Assembly: GCA_002398825.1 (NCBI GenBank)
Contig: DHBS01000032.1
Coordinates: 29,615 to 53,045 of the forward strand
Source of the DNA: Syntrophomonas sp. UBA4922
Lineage (GTDB): Bacteria > Bacillota > Syntrophomonadia > Syntrophomonadales > Syntrophomonadaceae
Direction of reading: 5' to 3'
DNA length: 23,431 nucleotides
The notes under the pieces were generated by a model. It made no database searches. It saw only the letters and a list, made by a program, of their open reading frames with translations, and was not told the origin of the DNA. Position 1 is the stretch's first letter; each line of letters opens with the position of its first letter. Of this stretch, positions 14,185 to 22,427 are shown piece by piece. Made by a program: the position numbers and the translations under genes.

Positions 14185-14219
14185 AAAAACCCCTGCTAAA
14201 ATAAAATTAGCAGGGGTTT
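14185..14219. terminator. Bidirectional terminator between TPR gene and htpX
   Basis: AAACCCCTGCTAA (14187-14199) pairs perfectly with TTAGCAGGGGTTT (14207-14219) around a 7-nt loop. On the minus strand it ends in TTTTTG, a good terminator for htpX; on the plus strand TTT follows the G-run, adequate for the TPR gene. The two genes converge here. Confidence 0.8.
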
Positions 14220-14253
14220 GGATCTGAATAGGCTGATAATGCGAGGTGAATGA

Positions 14254-15138
14254 TTATCGCCCTTGTTCCAGGCGTTGAATACGTTCTTCCAGGCCGGGAT
14301 GGCTGGCAAAAAGTTGCCGCAGCCCATGTTTCTTTTCTCCGCTGATTTTAAAAGTAGCAAAAGCCTCTTGTTGATTGTCTACCATGTCGACTGATCTCTG
14401 GAGGGACTGTAAAGCCTGAATCATCTTGTGTTTGCCGGCCAGCAATGCCCCTCCTTGATCAGCAGCAAACTCCCGGCGACGAGAAAACGCCATCACCGCG
14501 ATACTGCCCAGGATGGAGAATAGAATTTGGAAGATGATAATGCTGAGAAAGTGGGCGATGCCTCTGGCTTCTTCTTTAACAAACATAGACACGGTATACG
14601 CGACGATGCGGGACAGGAAGACCACAAACGTGTTGATTACTCCCTGGATGAGAGTCATAGTGACCATGTCTCCGTTGGCGATATGAGCAACTTCATGGGC
14701 TAATACGCCTTCTAGCGAATCGGCGTTCATGCGATCGCACAAGCCCTGAGAGACTGCGACCAGCGAATTATTTTTGGAAGGCCCTGTTGCAAAAGCATTT
14801 ACTTCACCAGACGGATAGATACCGACCTCAGGCATTTTTTGCAGGCCTGCTTTGCGGGCCAGACCATGAACCATATTAAGCAGTTGCTGTTCCCGAGCGC
14901 TATGGTATTTGTCCGGATCGATTACTTGAACATGCATCATCTGCTTGGCCATCCATTTGGATAAAAAGAGCGAGATGAATGCTCCGCTGAAGCCGATTAC
15001 AGCCGCAAAGATCAACAAACTGTAATAATCAATCCCATTGGCGGTAACATAACGATTAACCCCTAAAACTGAGGTAACAATGACGATGGTAGTCAGTACC
15101 AAGAGGTTAACCAGAAGAAAGATCCCGATTCTTTTCAT
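14254..15138 (-). CDS. htpX: Membrane zinc metalloprotease HtpX (M48)
   Basis: This 294-residue integral membrane protease belongs to the heat-shock and membrane-quality-control family M48B and degrades damaged membrane proteins. Two N-terminal membrane helices (about residues 5-25 and 38-60) precede the catalytic domain. The zinc-binding HEVAH motif lies at 148-152 and the third-ligand segment SRRREFAADQGGA near 220. Two further hydrophobic segments (about 160-185 and 195-215) lie between them, as in HtpX. The length is normal for the family. AAAGGAGG lies 6 nt before the ATG. It is a single-gene unit ending at a strong bidirectional terminator. I see no CIRCE or CtsR heat-shock operator upstream. 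Confidence 0.95.
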   Translation of the reverse strand: MKRIGIFLLVNLLVLTTIVIVTSVLGVNRYVTANGIDYYSLLIFAAVIGFSGAFISLFLSKWMAKQMMHVQVIDPDKYHSAREQQLLNMVHGLARKAGLQKMPEVGIYPSGEVNAFATGPSKNNSLVAVSQGLCDRMNADSLEGVLAHEVAHIANGDMVTMTLIQGVINTFVVFLSRIVAYTVSMFVKEEARGIAHFLSIIIFQILFSILGSIAVMAFSRRREFAADQGGALLAGKHKMIQALQSLQRSVDMVDNQQEAFATFKISGEKKHGLRQLFASHPGLEERIQRLEQGR

Positions 15139-15582
15139 GTTTAGCCTCCTTTGTTTAGTATAGGTAACAGCTTAACATGATTTTTCTAACGCAAAAAGTG
15201 TTTTTGCAATTTTTATTTTATATGTTTGGCCGTGCTGGTTATGGGACAAGAGTATTGCGCAAAGCCATAGAAGTAGCCAAAGAATAGATCCGATATGATC
15301 ATCTCTCCTGAACGGCTCCCGCCATCATCCTAAGCTGAAGGGATGTGCCGATTATCTCTCTTGTGAAGCGGTGTTCGCTGCCTTGAAGGCAAAATTGCCA
15401 GCATTGCCTCTCAGGGCAGCCATATCGTTTTCAATTATGGGTCCTTACGTCATACCGATCCACCGGAAATCAGTTATAATGGAAAATAGCAGCAGATTAG
15501 GTCGCAGAAATAATACCTACTGACCTTTAAATCATCGATAGGCTTTTCATATGGGATTACACATTAAAGTGGGGAATCATCT
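15139..15582. other. Intergenic region between divergent htpX and nitrilase-like gene
   Basis: No complete gene is seen. GCAAAAA-GTG-TTTTTGC (15191-15207) forms a small hairpin followed on the plus strand by an AT-rich run. A 21-codon frame from an ATG near 15221 (ends RVLRKAIEVAKE) and a frame ending near 15489 (contains GKIASIASQGSHIVFNYGS) look protein-like and may be gene remnants. TATAAT near 15475 may be the -10 of the downstream gene, but a good -35 is missing. Confidence 0.4.
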
Positions 15583-17496
15583 GTGTTTCAGATCACAAAG
15601 CACCAGCTTTCTTTTGTGCGCAGGGAGAGCAGGCCGGCGGATAATATCAAGATAGCCCTGGTTCAAGAGCTATATCCTAAACGGATCATCGGCAGAACAG
15701 CGGGGCAGGGGATATATGCGGGCCGGTTTGATCACAGCCAGGAACCGGAGGAAATGCGCAGCGATGTGCGCTCCCTTCTGGAACGGATCCCGGATACGGC
15801 GGATATGGGACTGATTTCTGAACATCCTGGGAATAAAGTGTCTTTGGATATCTTTCAGGAGCAGGCCGACAGCCGTCAGCAAATCATCATTACGCGTCTG
15901 GGCCATTATTTACATGCCGGGAGTGGTGCCGCCACCAATTCAGCGGCGGTATTTACTCCGGGAAATGACCCGGTCATCATTGATCAGATTTCTTTCTCGG
16001 AGGAAGACCTCAAATTTTACGCTGAAGGAAAGCTCCAGCGGGGTAAAGAAGTCCATATATTTTTCACCCCGATAGGAAATATCGGCATTATTAGCTGTCA
16101 TGATTATACCAACGCTGATATTTTATATGAAATTGCCCGACATGATCTGGAAATTCTGGTCGTATCCTGCTTTAACCCGGCAACCCGCCTGTTTATCCAG
16201 TACGCCCTGGCTGATATTCATCGCTTATCCTGTTTTGTGATTATATCGAATATTGCCAATTATGGAGGCAGCGGAGTTTTTGCCCCATTTCGCTATAACG
16301 GCCCCAAAAAGGCCTCCCTGTCCCTAGGCGGGGCGGTTGCCTATACGCAAGGGGAAAGCAGCGCTTTTCTGGAGGTTGACCTTCCTCTTGCCGAGCTGCG
16401 AATGCTCCGCCAGAAAGAACGTCAGGGCCGCAATCCGGCGGACAACAGATGCCCCTGGACCCCGATACAGCCCAGTGAAGAATACTCGATGGACGGACAT
16501 CCCCACTATAAGCAGGAATTGGGTAAACCCGACTACCTGGTTAACGTTGATCTTGCGGAATCGGGTTATGTTCCCAACCATGATCAAGATGCCTTAAACA
16601 TAGGTGTTGCCCAATTGAAATGCATGAGCGAGGATGATTATCTCAATCATTTCTATTGTATTTCCTGCTCGCCGAATGCCCCCCGCTTCATAAAAGAAAT
16701 TCAGGGATACTTGGAGTTCCTGGCCGGAAAATTGGAATTATCCGGGCAAAAACTTGATTTTTTGATCTTTCCCGAAGTATTCCTTCCCCTGACCATGGAG
16801 GCCGATATAAGGGAATTCTCCCGGAGATTCAATACCATTGTTATTGGCGGGGTTGAATACGACCCCCAGCCTGTAACCCTGGAATCCCCGGAAATGGCCC
16901 AGGGTTCAAACCGCTGTTTTATTTATGTGCCCGTCAAGACCGGAGAAGTAAAGCGTTTCCAATACAATAAAATGACCCGATCGCAGTATGATGCCCGTCT
17001 TCCTGAAACAGTAAACGGCAAGCCCGCCAATTTTATCATGGATAAAGGCAGCCAGCTCATGCGTTTCTCATATGGCATGCATTGGTCTTTTGGACTGTTG
17101 ATTTGTTATGATTACAGTCATTTCGATATCGTCTATAAGATTAACCGGGGCGATTCTTGCCATATGCCCCTGGATATGCTCTTCATCGTGGCCAACAACC
17201 CTGACAGCCAGCTTTATGAGCGCTGTTGCATAGCCGACAGCCATCGCTACTATCAGTATATTGTCATGTCCAACGTGGCCCAATTCGGTGGCAGCGGCGT
17301 ATTCGGCCCCATAAGGACCCCGGGCTTCAGACAGACATTGCTGGGCGCCGGCGTGGGAGCGGAAGGAATATCCATAGCTACAGTGAATCTGGCCAATCTG
17401 CAGGCCGCCAGAAAAGCTGCCAAAATCGTCCCGGAGAGCAGCTTTCAGCGCAAGCCCGGCATTTTTCAGATGACAAACCCAAGCTGGCAGGAGTGA
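15583..17496 (+). CDS. Tandem nitrilase-fold (carbon-nitrogen hydrolase-like) protein
   Basis: This 637-residue cytoplasmic protein is made of two nitrilase-type domains. The C-terminal copy (about 350-620) has the full Glu-Lys-Cys triad: LIFPEVFLP (Glu398), QYNKMTRSQYD (Lys463) and GLLICYDYSHFD (Cys508). The N-terminal copy (about 20-300) aligns as GLISEHPGN (Glu80), IIDQISFSEED (Gln135 where Lys is expected) and IGIISCHDYTNAD (Cys172), so it lacks the catalytic lysine. Both carry a near-identical late block, SNIANYGGSGVFAP and SNVAQFGGSGVFGP, showing internal duplication. Nitrilase-fold enzymes cleave or form nitrile, amide or carbamoyl C-N bonds; the substrate here is unknown. The start is GTG with GGGG about 8 nt upstream. 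It is a lone gene, convergent with the efflux operon. Confidence 0.75.
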   Translation: MFQITKHQLSFVRRESRPADNIKIALVQELYPKRIIGRTAGQGIYAGRFDHSQEPEEMRSDVRSLLERIPDTADMGLISEHPGNKVSLDIFQEQADSRQQIIITRLGHYLHAGSGAATNSAAVFTPGNDPVIIDQISFSEEDLKFYAEGKLQRGKEVHIFFTPIGNIGIISCHDYTNADILYEIARHDLEILVVSCFNPATRLFIQYALADIHRLSCFVIISNIANYGGSGVFAPFRYNGPKKASLSLGGAVAYTQGESSAFLEVDLPLAELRMLRQKERQGRNPADNRCPWTPIQPSEEYSMDGHPHYKQELGKPDYLVNVDLAESGYVPNHDQDALNIGVAQLKCMSEDDYLNHFYCISCSPNAPRFIKEIQGYLEFLAGKLELSGQKLDFLIFPEVFLPLTMEADIREFSRRFNTIVIGGVEYDPQPVTLESPEMAQGSNRCFIYVPVKTGEVKRFQYNKMTRSQYDARLPETVNGKPANFIMDKGSQLMRFSYGMHWSFGLLICYDYSHFDIVYKINRGDSCHMPLDMLFIVANNPDSQLYERCCIADSHRYYQYIVMSNVAQFGGSGVFGPIRTPGFRQTLLGAGVGAEGISIATVNLANLQAARKAAKIVPESSFQRKPGIFQMTNPSWQE

Positions 17497-17562
17497 TAGA
17501 AGCGGCGCTTTCCGGCCCGTGCAGGCAAAAGCCGCTGTATCCGATGCAAAATCAAACCCGGT

Positions 17563-19035
17563 TTAAGGTCTTTCGGGCACAGGGTTATCCTGCATCTGAG
17601 TACCGGTTTGATGTACAGCTTTGCCGGGACTGCGCAATAGTGAGGTTGCTACCGCGCCCAGGCATATAAAGAAGGACAGCCAGAAGGTCCGGCGCAGTCC
17701 GTCCAGGAAACTGCTGATAACTATCCCTTCAGAGCCGACCTGGGTATGGGTCAGCAATGCCTGCATGGCTTCAGACGACATGCTGGAACTTATCAAGGCC
17801 AGGCCTATGGCCATGCTGATCAATGAGCCGGCGTTGTTCAACATGGTTCTGGTGGCGGCGGCGATGCCGCGCCGTTGAGGAGGAACTGCCTGCATGATGG
17901 CATTACTGTTGGGAGAGAAAAACAATCCCGAACCCAGGCCGGTGAGAACCATACACAATATTATCACTCCCATGCGAGAATCAAACTCCAGTTGTGTTAA
18001 ACCCAATACGCCCGCGGCGGCGACAGTCAGACCCAGTGTGCTCAGCCCCGGGGAACCGTATTTATCCGAAAGACGTCCGCTGATGGGGGCGCTGATCATC
18101 ATGGCCAGAGCAAACGGCACCAGCATAAAAGCCGTCTGCAGCGGCGGTATGCTCCAGATGACCTGAAAAAAGAATACCATCAGAAACGGAACCGCGCCCC
18201 GGGCGATGCCGTTTAAAAGGTTGCAGGCATAGGCGGCGGCCAAGTGGCGTTGTTTAAACAGAACCGGATCCAGCATGGGCTGCTCAACCCGGTTTTCTAC
18301 ATAGATGAAGGCGCCCATCATGAGAATGCCCCCAATTATCCCGCCTATTATTAAAGGTGAAAGCCAGCCGACCCCATCGCCAAAAGAAAGGGCCACCAGG
18401 ATCATGCTCAGGCTGACGGTGAACAGCATGGTTCCGGACCAGTCAAAACGCTGCCCTTCAGGGAGTTTCACTATTTCTTTGAGCTGCGCCCACGCCCAGA
18501 TGGTACCGATAATACCCAGCGGAAAATTGAAGAAAAATATCCAGCGCCAATTCCAGGAGGCCAGTAAACCGCCCACTATTGGGCCGATCGCGCTCCCGAC
18601 CGAAAATACCATGAGTATGATCCCCAGAGCGAAACCCAGTTGTGAAGGCGGAAAAGCGTCGGCAACGATGGCGGTACTGGTTGCCAGCATTAGTGCGCCG
18701 CCTATAGACTGTATGAAGCGTGCTGCCACCAGCTGTCCGCCGCTGCTGACTATCCCGCACAACAGAGAAGAACAGGCAAATACCGCAAAACCGATCACAT
18801 ACAGTTTTTTGCGCCCAATCATATCCGCTACCCTTCCTATAGACGGCACCAGGATGGTCATGGACAGCATGTAGATCATCATGGTCCACATTATAGTGGC
18901 CAAAGAAGAATGCAGGTCTCTGGATATCACCGGTAGGGCGACCATCAGGGTATTGGCGTTGAGGCTGGATAATAAAGTGCCCAGGGTTGTGCAGGACAGA
19001 GCCAGCCATTTGTAGTTATCCTTATTGGGACTCAT
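17563..19035 (-). CDS. MFS multidrug efflux transporter, DHA2 (EmrB/QacA) type
   Basis: This 490-residue membrane protein has about 14 predicted hydrophobic segments, the size and layout of the DHA2 drug:H+ antiporters. Motif A is GRVADMIGRKKLYV between helices 2 and 3, and the antiporter motif C is visible as GSAIGPIVGGLL in helix 5. WNWRWIFFFNFPLGI is another family block. It should export toxic organic compounds using the proton gradient. It begins 16 nt after the marR gene, with AAGGAG before the ATG, so the two form one operon and the pump is presumably derepressed by a MarR ligand. It is not the 12-helix Mef macrolide pump. The substrate is unknown. Confidence 0.9.
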   Translation of the reverse strand: MSPNKDNYKWLALSCTTLGTLLSSLNANTLMVALPVISRDLHSSLATIMWTMMIYMLSMTILVPSIGRVADMIGRKKLYVIGFAVFACSSLLCGIVSSGGQLVAARFIQSIGGALMLATSTAIVADAFPPSQLGFALGIILMVFSVGSAIGPIVGGLLASWNWRWIFFFNFPLGIIGTIWAWAQLKEIVKLPEGQRFDWSGTMLFTVSLSMILVALSFGDGVGWLSPLIIGGIIGGILMMGAFIYVENRVEQPMLDPVLFKQRHLAAAYACNLLNGIARGAVPFLMVFFFQVIWSIPPLQTAFMLVPFALAMMISAPISGRLSDKYGSPGLSTLGLTVAAAGVLGLTQLEFDSRMGVIILCMVLTGLGSGLFFSPNSNAIMQAVPPQRRGIAAATRTMLNNAGSLISMAIGLALISSSMSSEAMQALLTHTQVGSEGIVISSFLDGLRRTFWLSFFICLGAVATSLLRSPGKAVHQTGTQMQDNPVPERP

Positions 19036-19051
19036 GGTGATATCTCCTTAA

Positions 19052-19501
19052 TTATTTTTTGCGAACAGAATCATGCAGCCAATCATAAAGGCCTTCCAGA
19101 CAGGAGTGCAGCTGAGCGGTATCGACATTGCCCTGACTTCCCAGGGCGGCTTTCAGCTTGGCGATGCGGTAATTTAAAACCTCGTCTACCAGGGCTTTGC
19201 CCTGCGGGGTGAGCTTTAAATAGACCACCCGCCGGTCGGTTTCATCCCGGTAACGATTGACCAGGCCGTTTTCCACCAACCCGTCTACCAGCCCTGTAAT
19301 GGTGGCCGGGGCCAGGTACATCTGGCGATGCAGATCGCCGATGGTCATGGGTTTTTCCAGGCTCAAGCGCCTGAGTACCCAAAAACGGGGCATTGACAGG
19401 CCTTTGTCAGCCAGGTAGCATTTGGTGATCTGGTTGAGTATCTGGTTGAGAGACCAGAAGAGGTGCTCCAGGTCGTTGATGACATGATTGTTGTCTGACA
19501 T
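19052..19501 (-). CDS. MarR-family transcriptional regulator
   Basis: This 149-residue winged-helix repressor has the recognition region TIGDLHRQMYLAPATITGLVDGLVENGLV at about 52-80 and the wing signature RYRDETDRRVVYLKLTPQG at about 83-101, with flanking helices for dimerisation. MarR proteins bind inverted repeats as dimers and release DNA when a small ligand binds. It is first in an operon with the DHA2 efflux pump, and an inverted repeat overlaps its own promoter, so autorepression and control of the pump are likely. GGGAGG lies 8 nt before the ATG. The ligand is unknown. Confidence 0.93.
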   Translation of the reverse strand: MSDNNHVINDLEHLFWSLNQILNQITKCYLADKGLSMPRFWVLRRLSLEKPMTIGDLHRQMYLAPATITGLVDGLVENGLVNRYRDETDRRVVYLKLTPQGKALVDEVLNYRIAKLKAALGSQGNVDTAQLHSCLEGLYDWLHDSVRKK

Positions 19502-19517
19502 TTATTTTGCCTCCCGA

Positions 19518-19557
19518 ATATTTAGGAAACCAAACTAAAATATATACTCCTAAATAT
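19518..19557. promoter_or_regulatory. Probable MarR operator
   Basis: ATATTTAGGA (19518-19527) and TCCTAAATAT (19548-19557) are perfect 10-bp inverted arms. A nested pair, TTTAG (19521-19525) and CTAAA (19535-19539), gives a second near-palindrome. The right outer arm overlaps the -10 box of the marR promoter, the expected place for repression. Confidence 0.65.
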
Positions 19558-19581
19558 ATACTTATTGATAAAAAATGTCAA
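19553..19581 (-). promoter_or_regulatory. Sigma-A type promoter of the marR-efflux operon
   Basis: On the minus strand TTGACA (plus 19576-19581) is followed after exactly 17 nt by TATATT (plus 19553-19558), about 50 nt before the marR start codon. This is the best housekeeping promoter in the window. Confidence 0.75.
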
Positions 19582-19672
19582 GAATCGACATAATGTCATG
19601 GTGATGTTTACAGGGCGGACTACTATGCTGCCCGGTTGTGTTGTCGCAGCGGCAGGAAGTGGGTAAACGCTA

Positions 19673-19706
19673 AGGGGCAGATAACCCGCAACAGCTATCT
19701 GCCCCT
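19673..19706. repeat. Perfect 11-bp stem downstream of DUF4489 gene
   Basis: AGGGGCAGATA (19673-19683) pairs with TATCTGCCCCT (19696-19706), loop 12 nt. It lies 73 nt past the DUF4489 stop codon and before the marR promoter. Neither side has a T-run, so its use as a terminator is uncertain. Confidence 0.45.
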
Positions 19707-19778
19707 AAATCGCTATTATATAGTTTGGCCTCTAAAAATGAGATGGGTTTCTAAATAGAACTTAGTCAGAGCCTGATT

Positions 19779-20363
19779 TCATTGACCCTGAGCCAATGCG
19801 CTGATGTCAGGAGATGTTACCCTTACAGCATCAAAGTCAGGTGCAGCGGAGGCGTCATTGATTCTGGTTGATGTCACCCTCATTTCATATGTGCAGCAGC
19901 CAGGACAGGCCCGGTCACAGTAAGTCACTGTAAACGGAGTCTCTTCTCTCCAATCCGCAATGATTTTCCCTGCAACCGGAATGAACTCAACCAACCTCTG
20001 GAATGTCCATGTTCTTAATATATCTTCGACTCCATTGCATTTTCTTACTAATGTAAAGGTCAGTATCAATTCAAAGCTTCTTTGCGGTTCCGGAGTCTCC
20101 AGTGCGACATCGAAGAATACCAGACTGGAAAACTCAATTTTAACAGTCGGCCTGCATAGGCAGGTGGTATCCACTGTAACCCTGTCTAAGACTACAGTTA
20201 CAGGTTCTGTTTGGTTGGGATCAAATATGGCCGCCTGAGGACTTGTTCCACATTCCAATATTATCCCTTGAGGTTTAGGATGTTTGGCGAAAATGCATGA
20301 ATCTGAATCCGCCTTGCCCGGAACGCAATGGGGAATATATTTCCAGTGAGCTGGATAGACCAT
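19779..20363 (-). CDS. DUF4489 family protein
   Basis: This 194-residue cysteine-rich protein matches my memory of the clostridial DUF4489 family: IILECGTSPQAAIF, then VTVDTTCLCRPTVKIEFSSLVFF, a beta-rich middle (LILTFTLVRKCNG, RTWTFQR) and CDRACPGCCTYEM near the C-terminus. The paired cysteines suggest disulfides or metal binding. No signal peptide is visible. The start at 20363 is chosen because AAAGGAGG lies 10 nt upstream; the frame is open for 36 more codons but has no ribosome site there. It is a single gene between divergent and downstream units. The function is unknown. Confidence 0.7.
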   Translation of the reverse strand: MVYPAHWKYIPHCVPGKADSDSCIFAKHPKPQGIILECGTSPQAAIFDPNQTEPVTVVLDRVTVDTTCLCRPTVKIEFSSLVFFDVALETPEPQRSFELILTFTLVRKCNGVEDILRTWTFQRLVEFIPVAGKIIADWREETPFTVTYCDRACPGCCTYEMRVTSTRINDASAAPDFDAVRVTSPDISALAQGQ

Positions 20364-20695
20364 TAATACGCTTCCTCCTTTCATGAAACACATTCTATCT
20401 TTTAACAAATACAAATATGGTTTAATCCATGCTATGCGCTGCTTTAGCAGGTTGTTACATTTAATTACCAAAATAGGGAAAGTGTAGAATAAAGATGGCA
20501 GGGTGTAAAATACCTCCTGGTGAGGCCCGTCAATTTATACGCCTTCTGCAAGGGAAATAGCTAACATTTCCGGGCAAATGATTCAATATTGACCATATTT
20601 ATTATAAGATAGAAAAAGAAGGAAAATCAGGCCCGTCTTTTACATCACTGTTTGCAGGTTTACCTTCCATTAAAAAACATCAAGGAGGAAAGGTT
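20364..20695. other. Intergenic region between divergent DUF4489 and copper-amine-oxidase-N genes
   Basis: No gene is visible in these 332 nt, which must hold two divergent promoters. I see no strong housekeeping consensus. GGAAAT-AGCTAAC-ATTTCC (20553-20571) is a small hairpin or operator-like inverted repeat. Confidence 0.4.
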
Positions 20696-21517
20696 ATGAA
20701 GAGAACCCTGTTATTGTTGTCCGGACTTTTGATTTTGATGGTTTGGCTTCTGCCCGCTGGCGGCCTGTCATCGCAGGCTCAGGCAGCAGATGACCCCAAT
20801 GTGACTATTATTCTGCAGGTAGGTCAGCCGAATTCATCGGTAAATGGGGTTGACCAGGAAATAGACCCTGGCATGGGTACTGCACCGGTAATCGTGAACG
20901 GCCGCACATTTGTCCCGATACGCTCCATTATCGAGTCCATGGGTGGTACAATAAGCTGGAACGGCCAGGAGCAAAAAGTGTCAATTTCGCTTAATAACAA
21001 TATAATTGAACTCACTATCGGCAGTCTGCAGGCCTCAGTCAACGGAGACACTAAAACCCTGGAAGCGGCTCCGTTTATTTCGTCAACAGGCCGGACCATG
21101 CTGCCCTTGCGGTTTATCACCGAAAATCTGGGTTCTGAAGTTGCCTGGGACGGCCCTACGCAAACCATAACTATTGAATACGGCCCCGACAACATAACTC
21201 CTCCTCCTGCGGCAGTGGAAACCGCCGACTTCTCCGGCACCTGGGACATGGTCGTCAATGATGAAGATATGGGAGACATGAAGCTGGTCTTAACCCAAGA
21301 CGGTACCGCTGTCAGCGGTTATTTCGGATATGACAGCGAATCCGGGAAGGCTTTTGCCGGTACTGTTGCCGGCAATACCTTGAGCGGGAAATTTTCCACC
21401 ACCAACCCGGTATCGGAATGGGAATTTACTGTGACCATGGCTGCTGACGGGAATAGCTTCACCGGCATGGAATATTACAGCAGTCCTGCTTGGGCGGTTT
21501 CCGGGGTAAGAAACTAA
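20696..21517 (+). CDS. Secreted copper-amine-oxidase N-terminal-domain protein
   Basis: This is a 273-residue exported protein. Residues 1-30 are a signal peptide (KR, a hydrophobic run LLLLSGLLILMVWLLP, cleavage near AQA-ADD). Residues about 37-165 form the Cu_amine_oxidN1 domain common on Firmicute cell surfaces: PVIVNGRTFVPIRSIIESMGG, ISWNGQEQKVSI, MLPLRFITENLGSEVAWDG. A proline-rich linker (TPPPAA) leads to a C-terminal beta-rich domain (about 178-273) with repeated glycine turns, FSGTWDM and LSGKFSTTNP. The full copper amine oxidase catalytic domain is absent, so this is a structural or binding protein of the cell envelope. AAGGAGGAAAGG precedes the ATG. Confidence 0.82.
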   Translation: MKRTLLLLSGLLILMVWLLPAGGLSSQAQAADDPNVTIILQVGQPNSSVNGVDQEIDPGMGTAPVIVNGRTFVPIRSIIESMGGTISWNGQEQKVSISLNNNIIELTIGSLQASVNGDTKTLEAAPFISSTGRTMLPLRFITENLGSEVAWDGPTQTITIEYGPDNITPPPAAVETADFSGTWDMVVNDEDMGDMKLVLTQDGTAVSGYFGYDSESGKAFAGTVAGNTLSGKFSTTNPVSEWEFTVTMAADGNSFTGMEYYSSPAWAVSGVRN

Positions 21518-21607
21518 GAGCGGAACCGGTATTCGCCGAGGCAGATAAACTGCTCACACCTTTAAAGCAGCCTGAAATGAGTTGTAAAGTGATACGGGGC
21601 AGATAAC

Positions 21608-21970
21608 ATGATTCGGGTATTCGTATACGGCACCTTGATGAGAGGCGGACATTATCACCAACAATTTCTCACAGGGCACAAGTTCCTGGGCAATGGCGTT
21701 ATTTCGGGTTACGCCCTTTACGGCCTGGGGAGCTATCCCGGTGTAGTTCCCGAAAAGGGGGAGCAGGTCCGGGGAGAGGTATACGGCATAGACTGGAAGA
21801 CCTTACATAAGATCGATATCCTGGAGGACAATGGATCACTTTATAACCGCAAGCGGGTCAGGGTAGTGATGGCAGACGGCAGGACCACCCGGGCTTATGT
21901 CTACGTCTGGAACGGTCCGGTCAGGCTGGAAGACAGGGTGGCTTATGAGGACCAGCCCTGGAGTGGATAA
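21608..21970 (+). CDS. Gamma-glutamylcyclotransferase-like (AIG2/GGCT fold) protein
   Basis: This 120-residue cytoplasmic protein opens with FVYGTLMRGGHYH (residues 5-17), the glycine-rich substrate loop of the GGCT/AIG2 fold, followed by GYALYGLGSYPGVV and VRGEVYGI. Glu73 in DILEDNGSLYNR is placed where the family keeps its catalytic acid, with Tyr79 and Arg81 after it. Such enzymes release 5-oxoproline from gamma-glutamyl amines or peptides. The length is typical of the bacterial YtfP-like branch. GGGG lies about 8 nt before the ATG. A strong terminator follows, so it ends its transcript. The substrate is not predictable. Confidence 0.83.
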   Translation: MIRVFVYGTLMRGGHYHQQFLTGHKFLGNGVISGYALYGLGSYPGVVPEKGEQVRGEVYGIDWKTLHKIDILEDNGSLYNRKRVRVVMADGRTTRAYVYVWNGPVRLEDRVAYEDQPWSG

Positions 21971-22000
21971 CGCAGAGCGCAAAACAGAACAAGCATGGCT

Positions 22001-22037
22001 AAAGCCAGCAGATCCCCTGGAGGAGCTGCTGGCTTTT
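22001..22037 (+). terminator. Rho-independent terminator after GGCT-like gene
   Basis: AAAGCCAGCAG (22001-22011) pairs perfectly with CTGCTGGCTTT (22026-22036), loop 14 nt, and the stem runs into TTTTC. It is placed about 30 nt after the stop codon. Confidence 0.75.
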
Positions 22038-22065
22038 CATGATTGTCGGGTTGCTTACGCTTAAA

Positions 22066-22190
22066 CTAAATCTGTTTGGTCAACAGGTTGTAGAGCACCT
22101 GTGCCGTCTGGGCCCGGGGGTGGTTGCGTCCGGCTTGAGCTGCTGGCTGCTGCCAGTTATGACTCCGGCTTCAACCAGGGCCATGCCAAA
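22066..22190 (-). pseudogene. Frameshifted remnant of an S-layer homology (SLH) domain
   Basis: On the minus strand, from about 22190, the sequence reads LFGMALVEAGVITGSSQQLK, then PDATTP. After a shift at the C/G run (about 22108-22116), a second frame reads RAQTAQVLYNLLTKQI and stops at TAG (22066-22068). Together these make a typical final SLH motif, where GIITG...L.P...TRAQ.A..LYNLL is expected and is usually the very C-terminus of a surface protein. One lost base would explain the shift. No homologous sequence is seen upstream, so only the tail of the gene survives. Confidence 0.6.
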
Positions 22191-22427
22191 TAAATAATAC
22201 ACTTTGTGACAAAATATGGTGTCATTTCAGGGTTTCCGCTGGTAAGCATCAATACGGATAACTGAAAATAAGTAATAATAAATGCCAAAAAACCAGTCAT
22301 ATTGAGTAAACTAGATATAACCCGGCATAATGCTGTCATTCTAAGGCATATTCATGGATAGTGCGATGATTAGTCTGGGCAGATGGAAAATAAGAAGTAA
22401 AGGCTTTTAGGATATAAGGAGTTTTGC
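22191..22427. other. Intergenic region before XdhC-like gene
   Basis: This stretch holds no recognisable gene. A 60-codon minus-strand frame over 22157-22339 overlaps the SLH remnant in another frame and has no ribosome site. Confidence 0.4.

Noticed and set aside
17501..17537. AGCGGC/GCCGCT inverted arms between the nitrilase-like and MFS genes, as a terminator.
   Set aside because: Only six pairs around a long loop and no T-run on either strand.
19674..21606. The 12-mer GGGGCAGATAAC occurring both at 19674 and just before the GGCT-like start at about 21596.
   Set aside because: A few shared 12-mers are expected by chance in a window of this size; the contexts differ.
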